DNA of 64,000 bases, taken from contig OX485808.1 of assembly GCA_950295325.1 (NCBI GenBank), positions 33,133,180-33,197,179 on the forward strand, read 5' to 3'. The position numbers were made by a program, and so were the translations under genes. Shown here in pieces: positions 1 to 9,677 of the stretch; within the stretch, counting starts at the first letter, position 1, and each line of letters begins with the position of its first letter. The notes beneath the pieces were generated by a model that worked only from the letters and a program-made list of their open reading frames with translations, was not told the origin of the DNA and searched no databases. This DNA is from Polytrichum commune (Eukaryota; Streptophyta; Polytrichopsida; Polytrichales; Polytrichaceae).

Positions 1-745
1 ACATCAATTGAATACATGTTAGCCACGAGCCTCCACTTGGACTAGGATGCATAAGGGTGGAGGTTTAGGGCTGACACCCGTCGCCTGGCATAATGCACTA
101 CCTACAGGTACTGAGCTCGCATCACAAAACACGTGAAATGGTTTTCCCAATCCGGTGGTGTAAGCCCAAATTGGGTGCTCACATGTGCTCTTAGACTTAG
201 AAATTGCTAGACGAGGAATTGATTTTATTATTAAAACATTAAACACATAAAAGGAGTGAGAAGTTAAGTGTGGAGTTAGATTAGGCTTTAATATGGAATT
301 GCTTGTAGTGCATTGCAATTGTTGGGTTATTAATTAAGTGATTGGATTAATGTAGGTTGGGCTTAGGGTAGGGAGCTGGGTTTTATTAACCGGCTTGAGT
401 CAGGCGATGTTCGTTTAAGGCTAGGCAGTTGTTAGAGAAAGGGCAAGGGCATTGTCGAATTAAGGGTTAACCCGTTATCGGTGCAAGAAGTTCGGATCCA
501 GGGGAATGTTCTGTGCGGCGGCCGAGAGCGTTATCTTCTTCAACAGTTGAGCATCTGAATCCGAAGCAAGGGTAGAGCCCTGCTCACGGAGCGGCAGTAT
601 GCGAGTGGGTAAGGTGTGATTCCGAACTGGAGGAAGGTGAGCAGGCTGGGTTCTCTCGGAGTAGCTGGCTTCGGCCAGGTTGGAGCATTAACACGGCACC
701 GAAAGGGGATAGGAGCTCTTGGTTACTTGAGGGACGACACTCCTA
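1..745. repeat. Dispersed repeat segment, no gene
   Basis: I see no convincing coding sequence. Bases about 150-310 resemble about 31380-31540 in the same orientation: both have a 'agcccaaa-tgggtgctca' block followed by an 'aaaaggagtgag' and 'gtgaagtta...taggctta' block. Bases 35-70 ('ggactaggatgcataa') resemble 33385-33410. This is therefore probably one end of a mid-size dispersed element that also surrounds the minisatellite at 32 kb. A MULE begins at 746 and interrupts or flanks it. Confidence 0.45.
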
Positions 746-746
746 T

Positions 747-771
747 GTGAGCGTAGAGCGGAGAGCGGAGA
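747..771 (+). repeat. MULE left terminal inverted repeat
   Basis: Begins GTGAGCGTAGAGCGGAGAGC. It is the exact reverse complement of 6089-6113 over 25 bases. Confidence 0.85.
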
Positions 772-1188
772 GGAAATAAAAATAGCAAACTTGATAGACT
801 AAAATAAGGCTTTTAAAAATAGATGGGAATATACCTAAAATATTCCCAAATCTACCAAAAATAGTAAAAATTGGACCTATTTCCGTGGGATGTATAGGTC
901 CTAAAATAAATAAAAAGGCCCTGTATTTGAAATGGTCTCATTAAGTTTGGAAACCGTGAGGTCGTTGAATTATTAAAACCAAGGATGATTACAAGTAAAA
1001 ATCAATGAAAATGAATTTTCAGAGATTGGTATAATTGAAGAATGAGTCAATCAAAATAATCAACTTGCTTCGTTTTTATTCCATCATTTTTGTCTTTGTC
1101 CAATATGTGAGTCAACTCTATAGCTTGGACTGCAGCAATTATCGTTTTTGGCCGAATAGATTATAAATTGAACTCATACCCAACATGA

Positions 1189-1626
1189 TTGTATATACAC
1201 TTGCACACAATGGAAGATGAGAGAGACATGTTTGCTGGACTAGGATGGGAGAAGGAAATTAGAAGTCTAGGAGATCCTCATATTCCCTTTAATCCATCGC
1301 CGAAATTTGAGTTTGTTGCTGGAAATCGAAGTAGTAATGACTACGAGCTGACTCCATTTTTGCAATTTACACAAGCATGGAGGTGGAGGGTGCAGGAGGA
1401 GCAGAAACAATATGAGAAAAATGAAAAGAGGCTGGCAGATGTGCCGGAGAAGGACGTTGATTTGGATGAAGACAAACCGAACAAAATGGAGCAGGAGGTG
1501 AAGGTGGTAGGCGAATCTTCGAAGTCTCTTTCATTTCGCGAAATGAAAAGAGGATTGTCGCCGCATCGTCGTCCGCTGAAGGATCGAATGAGAGATAAAA
1601 CAGTTTCTTATATTGATTTGCTTTGA
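1189..1626 (+). CDS. Hypothetical charged protein inside the MULE, convergent to the transposase
   Basis: I do not recognise this 145-residue reading frame. A second in-frame Met at 1210 gives 138 residues starting MEDERDMFAGLGWEKE and is the more natural start. The middle third is very rich in Glu, Lys and Asp and may be helical or disordered; the C-terminal third is basic. There is no membrane segment and no zinc motif. It lies inside the MULE and its stop at 1624-1626 faces the transposase tail at about 1839, so the two frames are convergent. That matches the mudrA/mudrB layout of maize MuDR, but I see no sequence similarity to MURB and infer nothing about function. It could be element-encoded, a captured host fragment, or a chance ORF. 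Confidence 0.35.
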   Translation: MYIHLHTMEDERDMFAGLGWEKEIRSLGDPHIPFNPSPKFEFVAGNRSSNDYELTPFLQFTQAWRWRVQEEQKQYEKNEKRLADVPEKDVDLDEDKPNKMEQEVKVVGESSKSLSFREMKRGLSPHRRPLKDRMRDKTVSYIDLL

Positions 1627-1838
1627 CCGGGTCCACCTCCCTCGGAATCATCCAAGAAGTATGCAAAACGGAAATAGAGTTGATAGACATAGGAAGCATT
1701 GTAATACAAAATTTTGAAGTAAATAAAAGTAATCCAAGAGATTATATATTTATTATATCAATCAATTATAAGTTCACAAGAGGTCCAGAAATGGACACAT
1801 ATATCATAGCCTAATGTAATGCTAGGCTGAGAGGAATT

Positions 1839-4778
1839 CTAGGAAGTAGATTGTGTTAAGAGGCCTCCCTCTAGGATGAGTTTGACTTCATTGAAGCTAA
1901 ATGTAGGGGCGTGTATGAACAAATCAACTTCAGGGTCTGCATTAGACACCTTAACAAATATGAAGTACAGGTGTTTGCAGTGCAGGAACGAATTTCGTTT
2001 GCGGCCAAACTTTGATATCATATCCTTGAAGGTCGGGCAATTACACTCGGGCAGGGAACTGACTGTCAATTGGTAAATAGATTGTGTAGGTGCAGGTTTG
2101 GATTGCAACGTGAGCACGCAACCAAATCCAGGGCGTGGAATCATGGTGACCTTCAAAATTGTCCCGTCCATAGCTCGTGCAGATGCGACCATCTGCATTT
2201 GTTTTGTTGACAGTGCAGTAACAGACCGTCTCGTAGACTTGGACTGCCTAGATGAAGGATAAGAGTCGGGGTTGGCAGGAACATCTACTCCGGAGAGGTC
2301 CAAGGGAGGAGCTGAGTGTTGAAGAGGCGAGTGGGCGTGATGCGTTCTTTCTGCGGGAGCTGGAAGCCTGCATTTTCAAGCTTCAGGATCTCCGGACGAG
2401 TGAGGTTGGTACCAATCTTGACAGGCCACACGGGAAGAATCGGAGGTTGTTCTTGGTCAGCAGAGAATTTGTCGACCCACTTGCGTCGTGAACCTTTGAC
2501 ACAACGCTCAATGTCGTCGGGGCAAAAAAAAACTTCTTGACCTTAGGTGCTGTGAATTTGTAATAGTTCCAAACTCCAAGGTATGCCGGTGCAGGGGTGC
2601 TCTTGGAGTTGGAGACAATTTTGGCAGTACATTTCTTCTTGGTGACAGCATGCATGGCCCAACATGCCTTTGAGGAATTGTAAGGAACACGAGCAATATG
2701 CCAGAGCTTCTCGTCCACTTCAGATTCTTGGACAGCAGTGACACGGCGAAAATCAAGACCAGTGGCAGGGGGTGGGAGAACCTCGAGCACAGACGGAGAG
2801 GACTTCTCGACGATGGTAGGCAGAGGTGAAGCATGAGACCTTGTGGTTCTCTGAGCGACACGAGGGCGAGAGAAGTTGAGGGTGTCGGGGCGGTGGGTCT
2901 CATCGTCAGTTCCAATGGGGGTGTCAGGCTTGCGTTTCTGTGAGCCGAAGACCTCGGCACCCTCGAGGTGGGGACTACGAGTACAGAAATCGTCCACACC
3001 TTCAAAGTCGAGGAGAACCTTCTGTAGAACAGCGGGGTCACTGGTACGTTGAGCACGACGTTGTGCGCATCGAAGCTTGAGTTCTTCTTTACTAGGGCCA
3101 TCACCTCCAGCGCCACCCTTTAGAAATTGATGGTAAGCCACGACTTGGAGGAAGGCTCGAATGTAGTCATCCACAGTGGCCACATAAAGATCGCCACCTT
3201 TGTTGCCGGATGCTTGAAGCCATTTGTTGTGAATAGATTCGGCGAGGTTGCAATTGGGCATTTGTGCGAATTCCTCTGCGGTCATGATTTTCTCCTGCAA
3301 AATGGAATGGCAGTAGAAGAAATAAACAAAGAACCAGAAGAAAAAAAAAAAACAAAAAAAACAAACAAACAAACAAAACAGTAATAAGAGTAAAGACAAT
3401 CCAATTCCATGAAGCCACCCCATTGTCGATATCGAAAGTGCCAGAAGGCCAGCCAAAGTTGAAGGTGTTTCAACCCCTCCTCGGAGGTGCAGTTTGAAGA
3501 AGCCCACCAGGCCTTGATGGCGAGGTACCTCGTTTCCGCCTCGAGCATAGAGGATGCGTCGCGATACTGGAGGCAGAGACGTTTGTGTTGGTCTTGCAAG
3601 TCGTGCTTGATATAGAGCTTCGTGTGTTTTTCCAGAGACTGGGTCCAATGGAAGTAGCAGGTTCTCTCGCGTCCATCGATGGGAACCTTAGGATCTCCAA
3701 ACCCGTAGACAATCCTGACGGCATTCCAATTAGCTTGCGCACTGTCAGCCATGAATCCTTTGAAGTGAGGCTTGGGAATTCCATGCCTAGCCATGACGTG
3801 GTTGAGGTTGTGCCAGAAAAGCACTTGCGCATCCTTGTCCTCCGATTGGAAGTCGCAGCAAGCAATAGTCATGATGCGCTGGTAGGTCCCATCGTAAACG
3901 TGGCAGGTCATGGTGGTCCACTTGGCGACGCGTTTGACATGGTCGGACATGATCCAAGCATGCTCGAGATCTCTGCCAGGCTGCATGCGTTTAACCAAGT
4001 CTACCCCACTACCAGGGCCGACCTCGGACATCTTGAAAATGAAAACTTTGTCCGTATCGTCACCTTGTCTTGGGAATTGATTCCGCTGGACATAGGCCCA
4101 GGTGCTGACACCTCTAAGTTTGGCGATTCCATCCAAAACTCCTAATCTACGTAAGTATTTGAAGGTGGTAACCTTGTTTTGCAGGTGGGGGGAATTCAAC
4201 TCCTTGCAACGATCAAAAACGGGCTCAAGTTCTTCCAAGGAAAGGAGTTGATGAGGATCAGTATCATTGCGGAGGAGGAACTCACCCACAAGGTCCTTGC
4301 TGGCCTCAAGAACAATTTTGCTATGAGTGGCTTGGGGCGTTTGCTCGACGTGCTCCTTGATAAGGGCGTCGATGCGCTTGCGACTATCTCTGCAATTGCC
4401 GACCTTGACCGGGTGGCGATGGTTACCCAGATGAATGCACGCACGCTGAGTGGTACCATTGCCGTAGACGTAGAAGATTTTGGCATGGCATGGGGCAATG
4501 CACTTGGGAGGCTCCTTACAGATTCTGCAAATAAGAGTGGAGCCCAAAGGAAAGGGGCCACCAACGGTAAACGGCTCCTTTGTGAAGCCGTCGAAATCAG
4601 TATCATTGACAGTGGAGGTGCGATGAGCACGTTGAAGGTAGTCGCAAGTAGGATAATGACACTCCAGGTGGCCAACGCAGGTGGACGAACGAAAAGCAAG
4701 GCCCAAGTCATTGGTAATGTTGGTGGTTTGGGTTTTGGTCCAGACATGGCTGTCGTAGCATTTATCCATGCCGTCCAT
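1839..4778 (-). pseudogene. MULE transposase (GCM/WRKY-like finger, DDE domain, SWIM finger), frame-broken
   Basis: The frame starts near 4778 (MDGMDKCYDSHVW). Residues about 35-150 hold a Cys/His-rich segment ending in ACIHLGNHRHPV, like the WRKY/GCM-type fingers of some MULE transposases. The MULE catalytic region follows, with YDGTY (first Asp), FMADSAQANWNAVR (second Asp) and RTCYFHW. A likely intron runs 3418-3276 on the minus strand (GT donor after 3419, AG before 3275). It joins ...YRQW to EEFAQMPNCNLAESIHNKW in frame. The frame continues to about 2530, where a run of nine A on the plus strand (2524-2532) forces a one-base shift to read FFCPDDIERCV. A second shift is needed near 2310-2325 to enter the frame containing the SWIM finger (CNCPTF...LHCKHLYF, about 2090-1930). 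SWIM fingers are standard in MuDR/FAR1-type proteins. With two breaks it is probably inactive. Confidence 0.8.
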
Positions 4779-4795
4779 ACCATACCGTCCATTTA

Positions 4796-5760
4796 TCCAT
4801 ACCGAGAGGATGGGCTAGGTGGCCATTTTGTGAGGATTCAGATTTCAGGTGTAGTTTTTGGTTTGATATATATCTGAAATGGGGCATCCTCTCGGAACCG
4901 AGAGGGTGGGCTAGGTGGCCAATTATGATAAATATGAGTTTAACATTAGTGTGAAATGGGGCACCCTCTCGGAACCGAGAGGGTGGGCACGGTGGCCAGA
5001 TTTTGAAGTTTCTGAAATCAGGTGTAGGCGATTAAGTGTGGATTCGAGTTTGACATTAGTGTGAAATGGGCACCCTCTCGGAACCGAGAGGGTGGGCTAG
5101 GTGGCCAGTTATGATAAATCTGAGTTTAACATTAGTGTGAAATGGGGCACCCTCTCGGAGGGTGGGCTAGGTGGCCATTTTTGTGAGGATTCAGATTTCA
5201 GGTGCAGATTGTGGTTTGATATATATCTGAAATGGGGCACCCTCTCGGAACAGAGAGGGTGGGGACAATGGCCAAATTTTGAAGTTTCTAAAATCAGGCT
5301 AAAGAGCGGTGTTTCTGGTTTAAAAGTGTTCGGGGCCATATTTGATATTTTTTGAAATCAAGTGTAGAGTTTGGATTCAGGTTAGAAGAGTTCGGGCCCA
5401 TAATTTGAGTTTTTGAAATCAGGTGTAGGCGATTAAGTGTGGATTCGAGTTTGATTTTAGTGTGAAATTGGGCACCCTCTCGGAACCGAGAGGGTGGGCT
5501 GGGTGGCCATTTATGATAATTCAGATTTCAGGTGTAGTTTTGAATTTCAGTTTTGTATCAAAATGGGGCACCGTCTCGGAACAGAGAGGGTGGGCTAGGT
5601 GGCCAAATAGTGAAGTTTCTGAAATCAGGCTAAGAGTGGTGTTTCTGGTTTAAAAGTGTTCGGGGCCATATTTGATATTTTCTGAAATCAAGTGGAGTTT
5701 GAATTCAGGTTAGAAGAGTTCGGGGCCATAATTTGAGTTTCTAAAATCAGGTGTAGGCGA
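4796..5760. repeat. Subterminal tandem array of hairpin-forming repeats in the MULE
   Basis: About eight copies of an imperfect unit of roughly 80-110 bp. The core is a perfect or near-perfect palindrome CCCTCTCGGAACCGAGAGGG followed by 'tgggctaggtggcca'. Cores are seen near 4799, 4888-4905, 4964-4983, 5072-5091, 5149-5163 (shortened), 5239-5258, 5473-5492 and 5572-5590. Spacers alternate between two types ('gatttcaggtgtag' and 'tttaacattagtgtgaaatg'). The array sits immediately upstream of the transposase start. It could be its promoter/leader or a set of transposase-binding sites; this is inference. Confidence 0.8.
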
Positions 5761-6088
5761 TTAAGTGTGGATTCGAGTTTCCATGTGTATTTTGCAAATC
5801 CCCATTCAACTCCTTCTATATGTTTTATTGATGTTTGATTTCAATTGGTGACGTCAGCCCTAATTTAATATGAAAGTATTTGAAACTTATACTATAAGAT
5901 GTTTGATAATAATTGCAATCTTCCACGCCTATAGGATCCGTTGGTTTCTTGAACACTTTTAGGTTATTATGTCCATGGGAATGGGGTGCCTTTCCAACAA
6001 ATTGAATTCAAACTATCTCTAATTCCACGGAAATAGGCACTGCTTCTCCTAAAATTACCCAACAAATTCTAAATTTTCTGCTCTCCAA

Positions 6089-6113
6089 TCTCCGCTCTCC
6101 GCTCTACGCTCAC
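6089..6113 (-). repeat. MULE right terminal inverted repeat
   Basis: Exact inverted copy of 747-771. It is followed by actacta, a 6 of 7 match to the seven bases before the left terminus. Confidence 0.85.
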
Positions 6114-6114
6114 A

Positions 6115-6650
6115 CTACTAAGTTTCCCGGACTCACCCCTTAATGGCTAACCCATTTCTTGGATGTGGACTTCCATCCATGGAAGTCCAATCCTATGTTG
6201 ATCATCGCGTTGCCGGAGCAACACTACAACAACCCGAAGCATACTAGGCAACTATGGCCTCACAATGGGCCAAAGCCCATGGAGGCCGTGCCGTTCGGCC
6301 TCGGGTGGGTGAGGCCACACCACCTCACCCATACACGAGCAAAGTTGCGGAGGATTTGACATCGAGCAGAGTTGTGGATGTTGACATTATGATGTTATGG
6401 AACTGAGTGCAAATGTTGGATCGCAGTGTCGAGCGAAGCTGCAGAGTCTAAAGAATCCAGGCCACTAATCAACGTCGTTGATTATATCGATGATCACGTC
6501 GTTTGGCTAGTACGTCCAAAATTCAATGCCCTCAAGTTCACGTAGAAGAAGGGGTCGTCCATAACGGGATGCACGTCAACTAATCTCAACTTTTGTTTTA
6601 GTAATCTAACTCTTGAAAAGTCCAAGTCAATCAGCAAAGGAGACTACAAC
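6115..6650. other. Intergenic, no supported feature
   Basis: Short plus-strand frames here (for example 6159-6359) have no recognisable content. A small palindromic patch, 'cttccatccatggaag', lies at 6170-6186. Confidence 0.4.
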
Positions 6651-8600
6651 ATGGACGTGAGGCGGATTGGCGAAGAAGAAAACTGCAACATGAACATAGA
6701 GATTAATTTGAAAAGCACATCAAATTCAAATGAAGTGACTTTGTTACCAAATCCACCTACAATTTTCTTACAAAAACTCAACGATAAGTTGAAGAATGGT
6801 CATTGTTGGTTGTATTGGTCTAAACTTCCTCTTGGTCCAATTGCTGAAGATAAAGTGCGAACATTGCAAGAAATTCAAGCTTGGTAGAAATAATTCTAAA
6901 ACATGGAATGAGAATGGTAGTTCAATCATTCAGTTCTTCACAATCAAACAACATGAGGAGTCTAATGATCACAAATGAAGCTACACACTATAGATGGAGA
7001 GGCATCATCCAACGATTATTAAACCAGCTACGTCATTAAACTAGACTTCCAAATTATGATGGATCGTAAAATGGACAGAAATCTCACTGTCACAAAACTC
7101 TTATAGTTTGTGATTTATAATGATAAATCATTGTCATAATATGGTGAACAATACAAAATTCACATACTTCTCTTGACTCCGGACATCCATGCGAATGTAG
7201 AGTATTTATTCTATACAAATATCACCACAATAATAGGCTTTTTAGATGCTATATCTCAATATTACGTTCTAATCTTGTTGATGAAGTCAAATGTAATTAT
7301 GTGTATTCAATATTGATTGATGAATCAATTGATTAGACATGTGAACCTAATCTACTTATGTATATTTGTTATTTGACATGAAGGGATCTTGATCTATCAC
7401 GTGTACAGTTCATAAAGCTCATACCTCTTTCATACGGGATTGGTGGTTCATGCCAAAGAAATTTCCAATAGAGAATTAAAGTTTTGTTACACTTATCTTG
7501 TTGGAACACATTGTATTGCTCATCATGAGGCTCTAGATCCGAATGTTACTAACCGAGTGGCCAATAAGATGTACGAGTAGTTGGATAAATTAGTAGTTCG
7601 TCGCAAAGTCTTAAAGAAATTGTTGATTACATTATGTAAAACATCATGTGTGATTTTACAAATTCATTTAGTGAAATCGTTATCTCGTCGCATAATCATG
7701 GAGAGATTTATATTTTGTATGCTTCCAATTTCATAATCATATGAGACTGAAAGAACTGCATAGTAAAAGAAATGTAACTTCTTATAAGTTCCAATTCTTC
7801 ATTCACTTTCTAACCGATATGTTTTTTGAGCTGAACAAGATCAACCACAAGTTCCAGTTTGATTTCATAGATATCACTAATATAGCTTCCTCGGTTGATA
7901 TCACAATCAGCTTGTTGCGCGAACACTACATGGATGTAAAGTTTTGGCCTGACAACCAACCAAAAATTTCTCCGCAAGGTGGTGCCCACTGGATAGATCT
8001 TGTGTCTTGATAATTTTGACTCTAGAAAAATATACATTTTGCACTATGACTCCATACATGAGTGCAACGTAGAAGGCTCATTGGAAGAACGCATCACTTT
8101 GAAAAAGCAATGTATGTAGAGTGGCTCTCGATTCATTCAATGATCACTTCCCCAACTTGTCCATTTTTTATGCGGCCAAGTTTCTTAGCCCGAAGCACTA
8201 TCTCGTAGATGAATTAGACATAGGGACATTAACCGAGCAATGGTTGAATCAATTGGTGACACACTTCCGTTGGAGCGATGACTCTGTTAATCAATGCAAT
8301 GCAAAATTGTTAGAATTCGTGGAGATGTTATCTTCTATTTGTGAACACCAAGGTGTGCACAAAATTTGGATTTTTTGTGACAATGACTAAGAGTTCATGG
8401 TTAATTGGCCAACAACATTTATTCTTCACATTGTACACATGTGAAGAATTAAGAATCGAAACACTACAACAAGTGGAGTTAGATTTGTCAATTCTTAATT
8501 CTTCACATTGTACTGGAAGCATTTACCATATAATTTATGCACAAGTCTTACATGAGTTTTGTATTTCATTTCTATATTCTTGGATTAACGTTTGGATTTG
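6651..8600 (+). pseudogene. Degenerate hAT-superfamily transposase (DUF4371-like)
   Basis: Scattered plus-strand fragments in several frames read like one hAT-type transposase with a DUF4371-like region. Near 6890-7000: SRNNSKTWNENGSS and the FTIKQHEESNDH zinc-finger-like tail. Near 7200-7350: an FLDAISQYYVLI-like stretch. Near 7490-7590: CYTYLVGTHCIAHH followed by NVTNRVANKMYE. At 7741-8010: FFIHFLTDMFFELNKINHKF and ISLLREHYMDVKFW. At 8121-8390: a conserved-looking C-terminal block with NDHFPNLSIFYAAKFLSP. The order of these blocks matches proteins that retain hAT features in many plants and animals. Numerous stops and frameshifts make it a relic. I could not find its terminal repeats. Confidence 0.6.
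8421..8514. repeat. Compound hairpin / inverted repeat
   Basis: GTGAAGAATTAAGAAT at 8441-8456 is exactly inverted at 8491-8506. In addition TTCTTCAC (8422-8429) pairs with GTGAAGAA (8441-8448), and ATTCTTCACATTGTAC at 8421-8436 recurs directly at about 8499-8514. It lies at the 3' end of the hAT relic. Confidence 0.75.
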
Positions 8601-9677
8601 AACCAGCCCCTCAAAGTGAAACTCATATGAGGACTTCAATCTTGAACTCTGCTCACTTGCATGGCATTGGATATTATTCAGATCTTCACAAGATTACAGC
8701 CATTTTATTTTAGTTCAGTTTATTCCTTCCAGAAATGGCAGAATTTATCATCATTGGGCACCAATTATGTACATCCTGGCAAACGGTGACAAGAATTTGT
8801 CTGATGTCATTCACCACAGGCATGTCAGGGATGGAATTCCAACTTTGACTTGTCAACTTCTTCTGGATACAATTTGCACAGGTATAGCTTCCAATCAGAG
8901 GAAGCAACTCAACTCTGAAAAATGAGCTCAAGAAACATGCTGTAAAAATTCGCCTAGATTGATGAGTTGACATGTAAGGAATGCAATCTCTTACAAAACA
9001 TAATAGGTACACAATGGAATTGGAAATTATTGTCACATTATTTTCACAAACCAACCTGTTGATCTCCAACCAGTCACAAAAAAAAAACATTATCACAGCC
9101 AGCACATCTCTCATAGGATGCAGGATTGCGCTGATGAATCAGCATTGCAGTACAATAGCTACTACCAGCACCTGGTCGTCAAAAGTCCAGCACCATTTTG
9201 ACATGGTATGCACATAGTGGAAAGACTATTTGGACAAATTGTGCCTAATTCTTTTCCCTCCTTACCCTGTCTAATTTAAAAAGCTAAACCACTACCATGT
9301 GTCCTACAGGTTGGGGAACAAGATCCTCAATTTGGAGGATGTAGGAACTGCTAAAGAAACAACCATCTTGGACCTGAACTGCTTGAACGTATAAATGTTT
9401 TGGAATCAGCCTTGATACAAACTATGGAAGGTAACACACTGCCAAAAGTAGGATACATCACAATCCACTGCGCATGGAAGGATTCATCCTCATCCTACTC
9501 CACATGAGAATCCGATGCAACTCCATGGAGAAAGTTTAAATGAGCGGTTGAGTCAATAAAACAGACTACCTCCTCATCCTCACAACTAATGCAACATTAG
9601 AAAACTACCACCCTATTTTTACACGACTGTCCCTCGGCCACTGTGCAGAAACATATATCAATTTCCATAAACACCCT
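8601..9677. other. Intergenic, downstream of EIN2
   Basis: No supported gene. The part next to 9678 would contain the EIN2 3' untranslated region on the minus strand. The minus-strand frame at 8710-9114 has no recognisable domain. Confidence 0.4.

Larger units (their letters stand above)
746..6114 (-). mobile_element. Mutator-like transposable element (MULE), about 5.4 kb
   Basis: Inverted 25-bp termini are visible: 747-771 (starts GTGAGCGTAGAGCGGAGAGC) is the exact reverse complement of 6089-6113. A second shared block ('cctatttccgtgg') lies about 110-150 bp inside each end (near 879-891 and, inverted, 6023-6035). The interior encodes a MULE-type transposase on the minus strand (4778 to about 1839) and a small plus-strand ORF (1189-1626), arranged tail to tail. 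Between the transposase start and the right end lies an array of hairpin-forming repeats (about 4796-5760). Candidate target duplications (ACTCCTA at 739-745, ACTACTA at 6114-6120) match at 6 of 7 bases, so the insertion is not recent. Mutator elements normally make 9-11 bp duplications, and this pair is short and imperfect. Confidence 0.8.

Noticed and set aside
3585-4877. Plus-strand ORFs of 186 and 232 residues
   Set aside because: Antisense shadows of the MULE transposase, without domain content.
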